Assembly (NCBI GenBank): GCA_002492465.1
Contig: DKYT01000007.1
Location: forward strand, 1 to 64,000
From: Lachnospiraceae bacterium UBA7093
GTDB taxonomy: Bacteria; Bacillota; Clostridia; Lachnospirales; Lachnospiraceae
DNA: 64,000 nucleotides
Direction of reading: 5' to 3'
Part shown: positions 13,408 through 21,442 of the stretch, piece after piece
Position numbering within the stretch: position 1 is the stretch's first letter
Layout of the letters: every line of letters begins with the position of its first letter
Program-made: the position numbers and the translations under genes
Notes under the pieces: model-generated
The model's database searches: none
What the model was told of the DNA's origin: nothing
The model's input: only the letters and a program-made list of their open reading frames with translations

Positions 13408-14985
13408 ATGTCAAAACAATACTGCGCATATCTCAGGAAAAGCCGTGCTGATCGTGATGCAGAGCTACGCGGCGAAGAAGAAACCCTTGCCCGCCATAAA
13501 CGCATCTTAACGGAACTCTCTGAAAAAATGCAAAAACCTATTTCAAAATTTTATTTCGAAGTTGTATCCGGCGAAACCATCTCAGACCGTCCTGTAATGC
13601 AGGAACTTCTTGCAGATGTAGAGTCTGATATGTGGGCAGGTGTCTTTGTTGTGGAAGTGGAACGTCTTGCTCGCGGGAACACAAAGGATCAGGGAATCGT
13701 TGCAGATGCTTTTAAATATTCCAACACTGTTATCATTACTCCCATAAAAACCTATGACCCTAGCAACGAATTTGATGAAGAATATTTTGAATTCGGTCTT
13801 TTTATGTCACGACGGGAATATAAGACTATTAACCGACGTCTGCAGCGTGGACGCATTGCGTCTGTAAAAGAGGGTAATTTTATTGGGGGCAGTGCTCCCT
13901 ATGGCTATAAGAAGGTGAAATTATCCAAAGGATATACGCTTGAACCCATCCCGGAACAAGCAGCGGTTGTAAGGCAGATATTTGAATGGTATTGCTATGG
14001 TGAGCAGCAGCCTGACGGCTCTATCAAGCGCCTGGGGACTGATGCCATTGCCGCCAAACTGGATTTGCTGGGAATTCAGCCACCGATCAAGGATAAATGG
14101 TCAAAAGCTACTATTCAGGATATGCTTAAAAACCTTACTTATACCGGCAAGGTCTTTTTTGGTCAATATAAAGAGACTAAAACTACTATTAACGGAAATA
14201 TCTCTAAGAAAAGAGTATACAATCCTGATTATACCATTGCGATCGGAAAGCATCCCGCCATTATTGACGAAGAATTATTTAACCTTGCAAAGCAAAAGCG
14301 GAAAGAATTGCAAAAATGTACTACGCCATCTTCCCTCGCATTACAGAATCCATTATCCGGGCTTGTATACTGCCAGAAGTGCGGTTCCCTTATGACCCGT
14401 CTCGGTCCCAACAACCGAAATAAATATGCCGCCTTAAAATGCCCTAACCGATACTGCGATAATGTTTCATCTCCTCTATATCTTGTAGAGAGTCAAGTAT
14501 TGCAATATCTGCGCGATTGGCTTCATGCTTACAAATTAAACGGTAAAATAGTTGATTTTGCTCCAGTAAACAATGAGATTGAGTTAAAACGAAACCTAAT
14601 CCCCAAAATAGACCATGACATTTCGTTGCTCACCTCACAGCTTAACCGTGCCTATGACCTCCTTGAGCAAGAAGTATATACCATTGACATTTTTAAAGAA
14701 AGACAAGCAACGATTAAGTCTTCTATTTCCACACTTGAAAATCAAAGAAAAGCTGCTGAAAATGATTTAATTCAATTACAAAAATTAATGGATACACAAA
14801 ATAATTTTGCTCCCAAGGTAAAGCATCTGTTGGATTCTTATAATTCTAACGATGTAGAAACTAATAATAGAATTTTAAAAGAACTTATTGACCATATCTC
14901 CTACGAAAAGAATGAACGGAATACCCGTGGTAAATTGGAAAACTGCAACTTTTCTCTGCATATCTATCCTCGCATTTCTTCTTGA
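13408..14985 (+). CDS. Large serine recombinase (integrase)
   Basis: This 525-residue protein starts at ATG 13408, with GGAAGGA upstream. The longer frame from 13315 covers the promoter. The catalytic serine is in YCAYLRKSRADRD (Ser10). The resolvase domain continues through VVSGETISDRPVMQELLADV and VEVERLARG. A recombinase domain follows (APYGYKK, then GTDAIAAKLDLLGI, then WSKATIQDMLKN). A zinc ribbon contains YCQKCGSLM and CPNRYCDN, and a coiled coil lies near residues 390-480. It integrates and, with a directionality factor, excises the element. It lies against the attachment junction, as expected for an integrase next to attP. No excisionase is obvious. Confidence 0.95.
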   Translation: MSKQYCAYLRKSRADRDAELRGEEETLARHKRILTELSEKMQKPISKFYFEVVSGETISDRPVMQELLADVESDMWAGVFVVEVERLARGNTKDQGIVADAFKYSNTVIITPIKTYDPSNEFDEEYFEFGLFMSRREYKTINRRLQRGRIASVKEGNFIGGSAPYGYKKVKLSKGYTLEPIPEQAAVVRQIFEWYCYGEQQPDGSIKRLGTDAIAAKLDLLGIQPPIKDKWSKATIQDMLKNLTYTGKVFFGQYKETKTTINGNISKKRVYNPDYTIAIGKHPAIIDEELFNLAKQKRKELQKCTTPSSLALQNPLSGLVYCQKCGSLMTRLGPNNRNKYAALKCPNRYCDNVSSPLYLVESQVLQYLRDWLHAYKLNGKIVDFAPVNNEIELKRNLIPKIDHDISLLTSQLNRAYDLLEQEVYTIDIFKERQATIKSSISTLENQRKAAENDLIQLQKLMDTQNNFAPKVKHLLDSYNSNDVETNNRILKELIDHISYEKNERNTRGKLENCNFSLHIYPRISS

Positions 14986-15020
14986 TATACTACGTATAAC
15001 TTAAATGTTCGTATACTTAC
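14986..15020. other. Right attachment junction of the element (attR region)
   Basis: The recombinase stop is at 14985. From about 15012 the plus strand reads YTYGPPMAVAPINK in frame, which is conserved GH18 sequence. Phage DNA therefore gives way to host gene within roughly 27 bp. The exact crossover dinucleotide cannot be fixed without the left junction, which lies outside the window. Confidence 0.65.
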
Positions 15021-15437
15021 GGTCCGCCCATGGCGGTTGCTCCCATCAACAAAGTCCGGGAAGTGGTGGACTACGCCGTCACCCGTATCGATCCAGCCAA
15101 AATCGATCTGGGAATTCCCAACTATGGCTATGACTGGACTCTGCCCTATGTGAGAGGTTCCTCCGCCGCAAGAACCATCAGTAACCTGGAAGCGGTTCAG
15201 ATCGCCATCGCCGCAGGGGTTCCCATTGAATTTGACGAAGTTGCCATGTCTCCTTTTTTCCATTACGAAAAAGACGGTCTTCTCCACGAGGTCTGGTTCG
15301 AGGATGTAAGAAGCTATCGGGAGAAATTTGCCCTGCTCCCCTTATACGGCTTACGAGGCATGGGCTACTGGCAAATCATGCGCCTTTTCCGCCCCAACTG
15401 GCTGCTTCTTGCAGATACCTTTCAGATCATAAGATAG
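15012..15437 (+). pseudogene. 3' fragment of a YaaH/SleL-like LysM-GH18 gene interrupted by the element
   Basis: The open frame encodes the C-terminal ~140 residues of a GH18 glycosidase of the YaaH/SleL spore type. It reads YTYGPPMAVAPINKVREVVD, then IPNYGYDWTLPYV, then SPFFHYEKDGLLHEVWFEDV, then YGLRGMGYWQIMRLFRPNWL, and stops at 15437. There is no promoter or start in the host sense; ATG 15030 is internal to the domain. The catalytic DxxDxDxE strand and LysM repeats would be in the missing 5' part, which should sit beyond the left end of the element. Family members hydrolyse cortex peptidoglycan during germination. Frame and sequence look intact, so precise excision should restore the gene. 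Confidence 0.85.
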
Positions 15438-15451
15438 CGAAACACCGGAAT

Positions 15452-15824
15452 TTACATTTCACACCGGCGCCGGGATGCGGCATTACGACAGGCAGCACCA
15501 GGATTGAGGACAGGATGCAGCAGGGCGGGGCGTTGGAACACATAGATTCAGGGTCTTGGCGAAAAATCGATCATTTCACTTGCGAAATGGTGAAAAGACC
15601 AGGAAGATTCCGCCACGGAGGGCGGAATCAGGAATCTGCGGCATGGACGCCGCTAGATTCCGCCCCGTACAGTTTAGAATAACCTACCCCATTTCGCTAG
15701 TGAAATTCGATTTTGAGACCAGCCCTGAATCCATGTGTTCCAACGCCCTGCCCTGCTGCATCCCGTCCTCAATCCTGGTGCTGCCTGTCGTAATGCCGCA
15801 TCCCGGCGCCGGTGTGAAATGTAA
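15452..15824. repeat. Long palindromic element, copy 1
   Basis: The left arm 15452-15553 and right arm 15723-15824 (102 nt each) are reverse complements at all but three positions, each a transition. Inside, AAAATCGA/TCGATTTT and ATTTCACTTGCGAAATGG (15573-15590) pairing with 15689-15706 continue the stem. The ~98-nt apex contains two hairpins: GATTCCGC/GCGGAATC (15606-15629) and GGAATCTGCGGC with GCCGCTAGATTCC (15631-15661). The core matches copy 2 at 38639-38958, but the outer arms do not. It lies 14 bp after the GH18 stop and before a convergent gene. No protein-coding gene is credible inside it. Confidence 0.9.
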
Positions 15825-15825
15825 C

Positions 15826-15857
15826 CGCCGGAAGCATACTCTGCTTCCGGCGCTTTT
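15826..15857. terminator. Terminator between convergent genes
   Basis: CGCCGGAAGC (15826-15835) and GCTTCCGGCG (15843-15852) form a 10-bp stem with a 7-nt loop, followed by CTTTTCT on the plus strand. It ends the rightward GH18 transcript and lies next to the stop of the leftward gene. Confidence 0.75.
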
Positions 15858-16811
15858 CTATGACAGCTTAATGCCTTCGTCCACCGTATCGTCTTTCACA
15901 ACTCCAAAATCACACAATACCCAGCTGTATACGCCTGTAGTTACAACGCTGTCGCAATATTCACATTTACCGAACGAAGTGCCCTTAAGCGGCGCGCCGC
16001 AGTTAGGACATACAAATCCTCTTTCCTGCTCTTTTGCGCTTCCGGTTTTCGATTCCTTCGAACGCATAAAGGTCATCTTGTAATACATATTCCATCTGGT
16101 GGTCTTATTACCAAGAATAATTTCTCCGGTAGCCTCCTTTACCTGATAGTCGATCATGCTTGCCGCCATATAGATGGTCAGATATTCATAGTCCTTATCC
16201 CTTCTGTAGGAAGTCAGGTAAGCCGTGTTGACGCTGATTCTTTCCAGATGATTCACAATACCGTCCTCAATCTTCTTCTGGATCTGCCGCTGGGTCTGCT
16301 GATACAGATTCTGATGGAGCACGCCCCTTACCGGCGTAAGATCACGCCGTTCCCATGCCGCCTGAATATCCATATAAACCTGTTTTGCAAAGGAAAGGAA
16401 GTCCGGCGCTGTAAACATAGGATCTCTCTCCTGAATAACCCTGCTGATCTCGTCCGTGCGGTCCGGCAGTCTCCGATTTCCGTTTTGTCTCTGGGCAGGA
16501 GATGCGGAGGGCGTCCCCTGGCTGCGGAATTTTGACCTCTGCCTGGTCTCATAGATGGCAAACACTATAATCACAAAAACCACAACCGTAGCTGCAAAGC
16601 TGCCGCCTCCTCCGGAACTGTCGCCGTAATCATAATACCAGCTGTCACCGCCGCTTCCATAATCGCTGCTGTAACCGCCGTCATAGCCGCCGCTGTCATA
16701 ATCGTTAAAGTCTCCGAACCCCGCCTTCGCATCCATTCTTCCCAGCAAAAGTAAAAACACCGCTCCAATGCATGCCATTCCAACCAGGATTCTCTGTCTT
16801 CTTTTGTTCAT
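15858..16811 (-). CDS. Membrane-anchored Tim44-like protein with C-terminal zinc ribbon
   Basis: This 317-residue protein begins with a signal or anchor segment (RILVGMACIGAVFLLLLG), a Gly/Tyr/Asp-rich low-complexity stretch (residues 30-72) and a membrane helix (FAATVVVFVIIVFAIYE). A Tim44-like domain follows (FLSFAKQVYMDIQAAWERRD, then VNTAYLTSYRRDKDYEYLTI). A zinc ribbon closes the protein (FVCPNCGAPL, GKCEYCDSVV). Bacterial Tim44-like proteins of this shape are common in Clostridia but have no settled function. It is translated just before the stop-distal end of the M19 dipeptidase gene (7-bp gap), so both are probably one transcript ending at the terminator near 15840. Confidence 0.8.
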   Translation of the reverse strand: MNKRRQRILVGMACIGAVFLLLLGRMDAKAGFGDFNDYDSGGYDGGYSSDYGSGGDSWYYDYGDSSGGGGSFAATVVVFVIIVFAIYETRQRSKFRSQGTPSASPAQRQNGNRRLPDRTDEISRVIQERDPMFTAPDFLSFAKQVYMDIQAAWERRDLTPVRGVLHQNLYQQTQRQIQKKIEDGIVNHLERISVNTAYLTSYRRDKDYEYLTIYMAASMIDYQVKEATGEIILGNKTTRWNMYYKMTFMRSKESKTGSAKEQERGFVCPNCGAPLKGTSFGKCEYCDSVVTTGVYSWVLCDFGVVKDDTVDEGIKLS

Positions 16812-16818
16812 CTGCTTT

Positions 16819-17868
16819 TTACCCCCCGGGAAGAATATCCTTGAAATAACGGATAAAGCTTCCTCCCATAATCTCTTTTACTTCCTCCTGCGCCATTCCC
16901 CTTTGCAGCAGCGCTGCGCTCACCAGCGGCACCTGACTGTGATCCAAAAGGCAGTCGTCCCTGTCTGTATACTGCTCCCCTTTCAGCGCCGCCCTTGCCC
17001 TTCCGTAGGAATCGCACAGATCGAATCCATATCCCACATGCCCGTTTCCTGCCAGCTTGATCTCATATTCTATATGGCGGCAGAGCATTTCCAGATGATT
17101 TCCCTCCTGGGAACCTGCAATATACTTGCAGCCGTTCATCCCCATGACGCCGCCCTGGCGCGCCAACGCCCTGACCTGCTCATCCGTAAGGTTACGATAG
17201 CTGTCATAAACCTGCCTGCTGCCTGAGTGAGTCGCCGTAAAGCTTCTCTCCGCTATCCGGCACACCTCTTCAAAACCGTCATCGTTTAGGTGGCTCACAT
17301 CCAAAAACATGGACAATTGCTCCAGCTTTTTTACCGCCTGCACCCCTGTTTTAGAAAGACCTCCGGAAATCTGCCTGTGCTCCAGCGCTTTACAGCACCC
17401 TGTTCCAAGGGCGTTGGGTCTGCTCCAGGTAAGGGAAGCCCCTCTCACCCCCAGGTTATACAGCTCCGTCAGCTTTTCCAGATCCTCTCCGATACAGTCC
17501 AGTCCTTCCATATACAATAAAATGCCGATCCTGTCTCCTTCCAGAAGCTCCTCCAAATCCCTTCTGCTTTTGATCAGTGTCACCTCTGCAAGCCCTTTCA
17601 CATCCTCCTGCAGCGCCCCAATCTGCGCCAGGGCATTTTCCCATCCATGTTCCAGATTCCCGGTTTCCACATAGACCGAGGAAACTACCAGCCGGATCCC
17701 TCCGGCTCGAAAATAAGGCAGATAATAATTCTTTACAATGTCTTTTTCTCCCCTCTGCTTCCTTAAAAGAACTTCACCTGCCAGATCCAGATGGGCGTCC
17801 GCCGCCGGATTGTTCCGGTGGAGCTTCATTGCCTCCTCTATGGCATATTCTGTAATTTGAAAATCCAT
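16819..17868 (-). CDS. Peptidase M19 membrane dipeptidase
   Basis: This 349-residue protein has the metal-site motifs of renal-dipeptidase-like M19 enzymes: DAHLDLA (HxD) near residue 25, YMEG with the bridging glutamate near 118, the DVSHLND histidine near 190, and THSGSRQVYDSYRNL near 213. The later GYGFD motif provides the last acidic ligand. The family hydrolyses dipeptides, including D-amino-acid ones, with two zinc ions. No signal peptide is seen, so it is probably cytoplasmic. Length is normal. It heads a two-gene leftward unit with the Tim44-like gene; a terminator at 17921-17955 separates it from pseB upstream. Confidence 0.92.
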   Translation of the reverse strand: MDFQITEYAIEEAMKLHRNNPAADAHLDLAGEVLLRKQRGEKDIVKNYYLPYFRAGGIRLVVSSVYVETGNLEHGWENALAQIGALQEDVKGLAEVTLIKSRRDLEELLEGDRIGILLYMEGLDCIGEDLEKLTELYNLGVRGASLTWSRPNALGTGCCKALEHRQISGGLSKTGVQAVKKLEQLSMFLDVSHLNDDGFEEVCRIAERSFTATHSGSRQVYDSYRNLTDEQVRALARQGGVMGMNGCKYIAGSQEGNHLEMLCRHIEYEIKLAGNGHVGYGFDLCDSYGRARAALKGEQYTDRDDCLLDHSQVPLVSAALLQRGMAQEEVKEIMGGSFIRYFKDILPGG

Positions 17869-17920
17869 GCCGCCTCCGTTAACGCTTTTCTCCGCCCCGG
17901 CAGCCCATGCCCCGGCTTAG

Positions 17921-17955
17921 AGAAAAAGGTGCACCGGAAATTCCAACGCACCTTA
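17921..17955 (-). terminator. Terminator after the pseB-like gene
   Basis: On the minus strand AAGGTGC and GCACCTT pair around a GC-rich loop and are followed by TTTTCTC. It lies between the pseB-like stop (17997) and the M19 start (17868). Confidence 0.7.
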
Positions 17956-17996
17956 TTTTACTCTTTCTTTCACTATATGCGGCACTCCGCCTTTTT

Positions 17997-18995
17997 TTAC
18001 TTTTCAAGCTCCACGGTCTTCAGCAATTCTCTGATTTCCTCCACGCCCAGCCATTCCTTGTTGTTACCGGAGCTGTAGGAAAAACCGTCCTCCACCTTGC
18101 GCCCGCTTAAATTGATCTTCTGCTTATCGTTCCAAACCACCTGGGGATACACAATAAAGTGCTTGTCATATTCATAGGTGGTAGCGGAGTCCTCCACCGT
18201 TACCATGATCTCATGAAGTTTTTCTCCGGGACGGATGCCGATCTCCGGCATCTTGCAGTCGGGCAGCATTGCCTGGGCAAGATCCGTCACCTTAAAGGAT
18301 GGAATTTTACTGATAAAGGTCTCCCCGCCGGTTGCCTCCTCCAGCGCCTTAATCACCAGTTCCACTCCTTCTGTCAGACTGATCCAGAAACGGGTCATGC
18401 GATAGTCGGTGATGGGCAGCTCTTTTCCGCCGTTTTTAATGATATTGTGAAATACCGGAATAATAGAGCCCCGGCTTCCCGCCACATTTCCGTAGCGTAC
18501 AATGGAAAAGTTAATGTCCTTTTCCCCTGCATAAGCATTTGCCGCAATAAACAGCTTGTCCGACACCAGCTTGGTACCGCCGTACAAATTTACAGGGTTT
18601 ACCGCCTTATCGGTGGAAAGCGCCACTACCTTTTTCACCCCCGAGTCAAGCGCCGCGTCGATCACATTCTGGGCGCCGTGGATGTTGGTCTTGATCGCCT
18701 CGTTGGGATTGTATTCACACGCCGGCACCTGCTTCAGCGCCGCAGCATGGATTACGTAATCTACTCCTTCAAAGGCTCTTTTCAGCCTCTCCTTGTCTCT
18801 CACATCGCCTATAAAAAATCTCAGCTTGTCCTTGTACTCTTTAAACTCATTTTCCATTATAAACTGTTTAAATTCATCTCTGGAGTAAATAATGACCTTC
18901 TTGGGATTGTAATTTGTAAGCACATATTTGGTAAAACACTTACCAAAAGAGCCGGTGCCTCCGGTGATCAGAATCGTTTGGTTATCCAACAACAT
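17997..18995 (-). CDS. PseB-like UDP-GlcNAc 4,6-dehydratase (inverting)
   Basis: From ATG 18995, with GGAGGAATT upstream, the protein is 332 residues. The Rossmann motif is TILITGGTGSFGKCFTKYVL. The active site has ALSTDKAVNPVNLYGGTK, where inverting dehydratases have D-K and YxxxK. It converts UDP-GlcNAc to the 4-keto-6-deoxy-L-altro sugar, the first step to pseudaminic acid, or to FnlA/CapE-type capsule sugars. No PseC aminotransferase or FnlB/C gene is in the window, so the branch is open. It lies at the end of the leftward exopolysaccharide region and may feed it. An earlier frame up to 19127 overlaps the kinase gene and lacks a site. Confidence 0.85.
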   Translation of the reverse strand: MLLDNQTILITGGTGSFGKCFTKYVLTNYNPKKVIIYSRDEFKQFIMENEFKEYKDKLRFFIGDVRDKERLKRAFEGVDYVIHAAALKQVPACEYNPNEAIKTNIHGAQNVIDAALDSGVKKVVALSTDKAVNPVNLYGGTKLVSDKLFIAANAYAGEKDINFSIVRYGNVAGSRGSIIPVFHNIIKNGGKELPITDYRMTRFWISLTEGVELVIKALEEATGGETFISKIPSFKVTDLAQAMLPDCKMPEIGIRPGEKLHEIMVTVEDSATTYEYDKHFIVYPQVVWNDKQKINLSGRKVEDGFSYSSGNNKEWLGVEEIRELLKTVELEK

Positions 18996-19080
18996 GAAAA
19001 TTCCTCCATTGATCTTGTGATTGAAAGGGATTTCGCCCTTTCCGAACATCATATCATAAATCCACGGGTACAGCAATGTT

Positions 19081-20361
19081 TTATTCTCTGCTGCACGAGA
19101 CCATAACATCCAATACAAAATCCCCATTTTCCGTATAACATGTCATCGTCCCGCCGAGCCCCTCCGCCGCCTCGTTTATTGAAATAAGCCCGAAACCATG
19201 GTCGCACCCTTCCTTGTCCGTGGCAGGTATCGTCCCCGACTCCACATACAACTCATCCCGGCAGCGGTTCCTGAGCCTGATCATAAGATATCCCTTATTA
19301 TAACGCATGTGCAGGGAAACCTGCCGCTTTTCCACGGCAAGCCCCTTTAAAGCATCACAGGCATTTTCCAGCCCGTTGGAAAGTATCTGGCACAGCTCCA
19401 TGTAGGGCAGTTCTTCCCCGCCGATCCGTATATCTCTCTTAAAGTCCGCTCCCATTGCCTCCAACTTCCCGGCATAATGAACCAGCACCGCATTCAGGTA
19501 CGGGTTAACACAAAGCTGCACTGACAAAGCGTCCACCTCTGTCTCCATGCCCTTTAAGTACGCCAGCGCCTCCTCGGTTTTACCTGCGGAAAGCAGACCG
19601 GAAAGGGTCACCGTATAACCTTTCATGTCATGTTTCATTTTCCGGATACGCTGCTGGTTATCAAGCTGCGCTTCCAGCATATTCTTTTGCTCCTGCAAGA
19701 CACGCTCCCCCTGCTGCCTCCAATAAAGCAAAAGCTGGCGGTAAAGCGCCGCAAAAATCGTGGCATAGGTCATGGGCATCAGCACCAGTACCAGTATAAA
19801 AGCCGGAAGTTCCTGCTCTCTTGCAGTAATGATCACAGGAAAATTTCCCAGAACAACCAGTAAAATATAGTAAAGAGCAGTCATTCCCGCAAAGATTCCC
19901 CATCCCTTGGGCACTGCCTCCTGAAGCTCCCTGTAGGGCTTTCTGATATACCGCACCGCCATCCATTCCACCAGCGGAAACAGAACAAGCCTGCCAAGAA
20001 ACATCAAAATAAACTGCTCCCCTCCAAAATAATAATCCACTAAATTTGTTACATCAATAATCCACAGAGCAACCGTATCTGCCATACAAAAGGTAAAGAA
20101 AAACCTTCCGTTTCTGTCCCTTGAGATAAACCAGAAAAACAGCAGACTGGGCAGGGTACAGGTTAAAATGAATATCTTTCCCATGACACCTACCCCATAG
20201 AGAGCCAGCCCTGCCACATTTAGCACACTTAATGTCCCCATTGTAATACCGGTGAGAAAAAGAGTCTTTCTTCTGGGATAACGGGAACGATACAACAACA
20301 TGAACAGAATCAGTATATGAAACAGAGACCACAGAACTGATAAATCCCTGAGTATCGTCAT
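19081..20361 (-). CDS. GHKL-type sensor histidine kinase (AgrC-like)
   Basis: This 426-residue protein has about six membrane segments in residues 10-215 (e.g. SLFHILILFMLLY, FILTCTLPSLLFFWF, GIFAGMTALYYILLVVLG). A linker coiled coil follows, then a DHp helix with the phospho-acceptor in KMKHDMKGYTVTL, then a GHKL ATPase with the N box in CQILSNGLENACDAL and the G box in DHGFGLISINEA. Residues match the AgrC/LytS group that senses peptides. No response regulator is adjacent, so its partner may be elsewhere, perhaps the LytTR protein at 39134. It lies inside the polysaccharide region on the same strand. Confidence 0.85.
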   Translation of the reverse strand: MTILRDLSVLWSLFHILILFMLLYRSRYPRRKTLFLTGITMGTLSVLNVAGLALYGVGVMGKIFILTCTLPSLLFFWFISRDRNGRFFFTFCMADTVALWIIDVTNLVDYYFGGEQFILMFLGRLVLFPLVEWMAVRYIRKPYRELQEAVPKGWGIFAGMTALYYILLVVLGNFPVIITAREQELPAFILVLVLMPMTYATIFAALYRQLLLYWRQQGERVLQEQKNMLEAQLDNQQRIRKMKHDMKGYTVTLSGLLSAGKTEEALAYLKGMETEVDALSVQLCVNPYLNAVLVHYAGKLEAMGADFKRDIRIGGEELPYMELCQILSNGLENACDALKGLAVEKRQVSLHMRYNKGYLMIRLRNRCRDELYVESGTIPATDKEGCDHGFGLISINEAAEGLGGTMTCYTENGDFVLDVMVSCSRE

Positions 20362-20403
20362 ATTGCCAGCCCTCCTTCGTAAGTCCGCCGCACCGCTTAC
20401 CTT

Positions 20404-21294
20404 TTAATCCGCTTCATCATCCTTTGATAAAGCCACTGCGACAATACCGCAGCATATTCCCGCCACCGGATAGACGATCCAGGTAATCCGCCATGCGCCT
20501 GTGCTAAAGCTCCAGATCAGAAAAATAATCGTCGCAATCAGCATAATACATCCGCAAATCTTCCCTTTCAGCTCATCCCGTTTCTTTCTCTCAGGGGAAG
20601 GATTTGCCTCCTTATTGTAATTCTTAATATCATATTTCGTCTTCTGCATTCCGGCATATGCCAGAACAGAAGCCCCTGCCGTGACCATAAGCATAAAAAT
20701 CCCGGATATAAATTCTTCCTTCACCTCTTCCGCCATTTCATCGCCGATGATTACAAAAAGTAAGCCGATCAAAATCGTTCCTACCCCCACCGCAATTCTT
20801 ACGGTGAATTTCTGATAAGCCCGCTCTTTCTCTTCCTCCGTATAAAAATCCTGAATCACCGGGTTCCTCTGGCGAAATCTTTCGTTCTGCATTCCCATAA
20901 CCACAAAAATCATAACGGCTACGATCACAAAGACGAAAAACACCGCCGAACTTAAGGCGTCGTCCACCCCCATGCCGGTAAGCAGCATCATAACGCTGAG
21001 TCCAAAAAGAATCAGCCCCACCCCCGCCGTAATCAGTCTTGCAAACCGATTTTGGAAGCGGTCATAGCCGCATACATCCTCCGCGAAATTATTGCTCACA
21101 TCTCCCTGCATCAGTGTATCCATATTACATTGGAACATACTACAGATCTGCAAAAGCTTATCCATCTCCGGATAGCTTGTTCCGGATTCCCACTTGGACA
21201 CGGATTGTCTGGATACCTCCAGCTGTTCCGCCAATTGCTCCTGGGTAATCTCCTTCTGTTTTCTTAAAAACTGTAAATTTTCTCCAAAGCTCAT
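20404..21294 (-). CDS. XRE-family regulator with membrane domain
   Basis: From ATG 21294, with GGAGGAG upstream, the protein is 296 residues. The N-terminus is a helix-turn-helix: FLRKQKEITQEQLAEQLEVS, then RQSVSKWESGTSYPEMDKLL. After a linker there are about six hydrophobic segments (e.g. LITAGVGLILFGLSVMMLL, VFFVFVIVAVMIFVVMG, ICGCIMLIATIIFLIWSF). Membrane-bound XRE regulators of this kind are common in Lachnospiraceae and may sense envelope state. It lies between the kinase and the polysaccharide operon. Target and signal are unknown. Confidence 0.8.
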   Translation of the reverse strand: MSFGENLQFLRKQKEITQEQLAEQLEVSRQSVSKWESGTSYPEMDKLLQICSMFQCNMDTLMQGDVSNNFAEDVCGYDRFQNRFARLITAGVGLILFGLSVMMLLTGMGVDDALSSAVFFVFVIVAVMIFVVMGMQNERFRQRNPVIQDFYTEEEKERAYQKFTVRIAVGVGTILIGLLFVIIGDEMAEEVKEEFISGIFMLMVTAGASVLAYAGMQKTKYDIKNYNKEANPSPERKKRDELKGKICGCIMLIATIIFLIWSFSTGAWRITWIVYPVAGICCGIVAVALSKDDEAD

Positions 21295-21442
21295 TTTTTT
21301 CTCCTCCATTTCAACCGCATTTTTCCGGTCAGTTTCTCTGACCTGCCGCTTTGTACCTTTTATTTTGCGGTTGCGAGAGGGCAACTCCAACCAATTTCAT
21401 GGTGCTTTTAAAGTTTTTCATGTATCTTTTCGGTTGCGCCTG

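Larger units (their letters stand above)
1..15011. mobile_element. Right part of a prophage-like element with a serine recombinase
   Basis: This stretch has a phage early-region layout. Short, tightly packed leftward genes start from a divergent repressor switch at 8.9-9.0 kb, and a large serine recombinase stands at the right edge. DNA methylases, HNH, HUH and lytic transglycosylase genes are typical prophage content. It is visibly more AT-rich than the chromosome to its right. The right boundary is set where GH18 coding sequence resumes at about 15012, just after the recombinase stop at 14985. The left end, the structural genes (terminase, capsid, tail) and the other attachment site lie outside the window. 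A plasmid-like or conjugative element is less likely but cannot be excluded, because no virion gene is visible here. Confidence 0.8.

Noticed and set aside
15438..15857. Ordinary insertion sequence or MITE as an explanation of the palindromes
   Set aside because: No transposase is present, and terminal arms differ completely between the two copies while the centre is conserved, the reverse of a MITE.
15556..16083. Rightward open frame crossing the palindromic element and the 3' end of the Tim44-like gene
   Set aside because: It is the open antiparallel frame of a real gene joined to palindrome sequence; no ribosome site and no protein-like pattern.
18159..19106. Long rightward frame opposite the pseB-like gene
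   Set aside because: Shadow of a clear Rossmann enzyme on the other strand; no ribosome site or domain.
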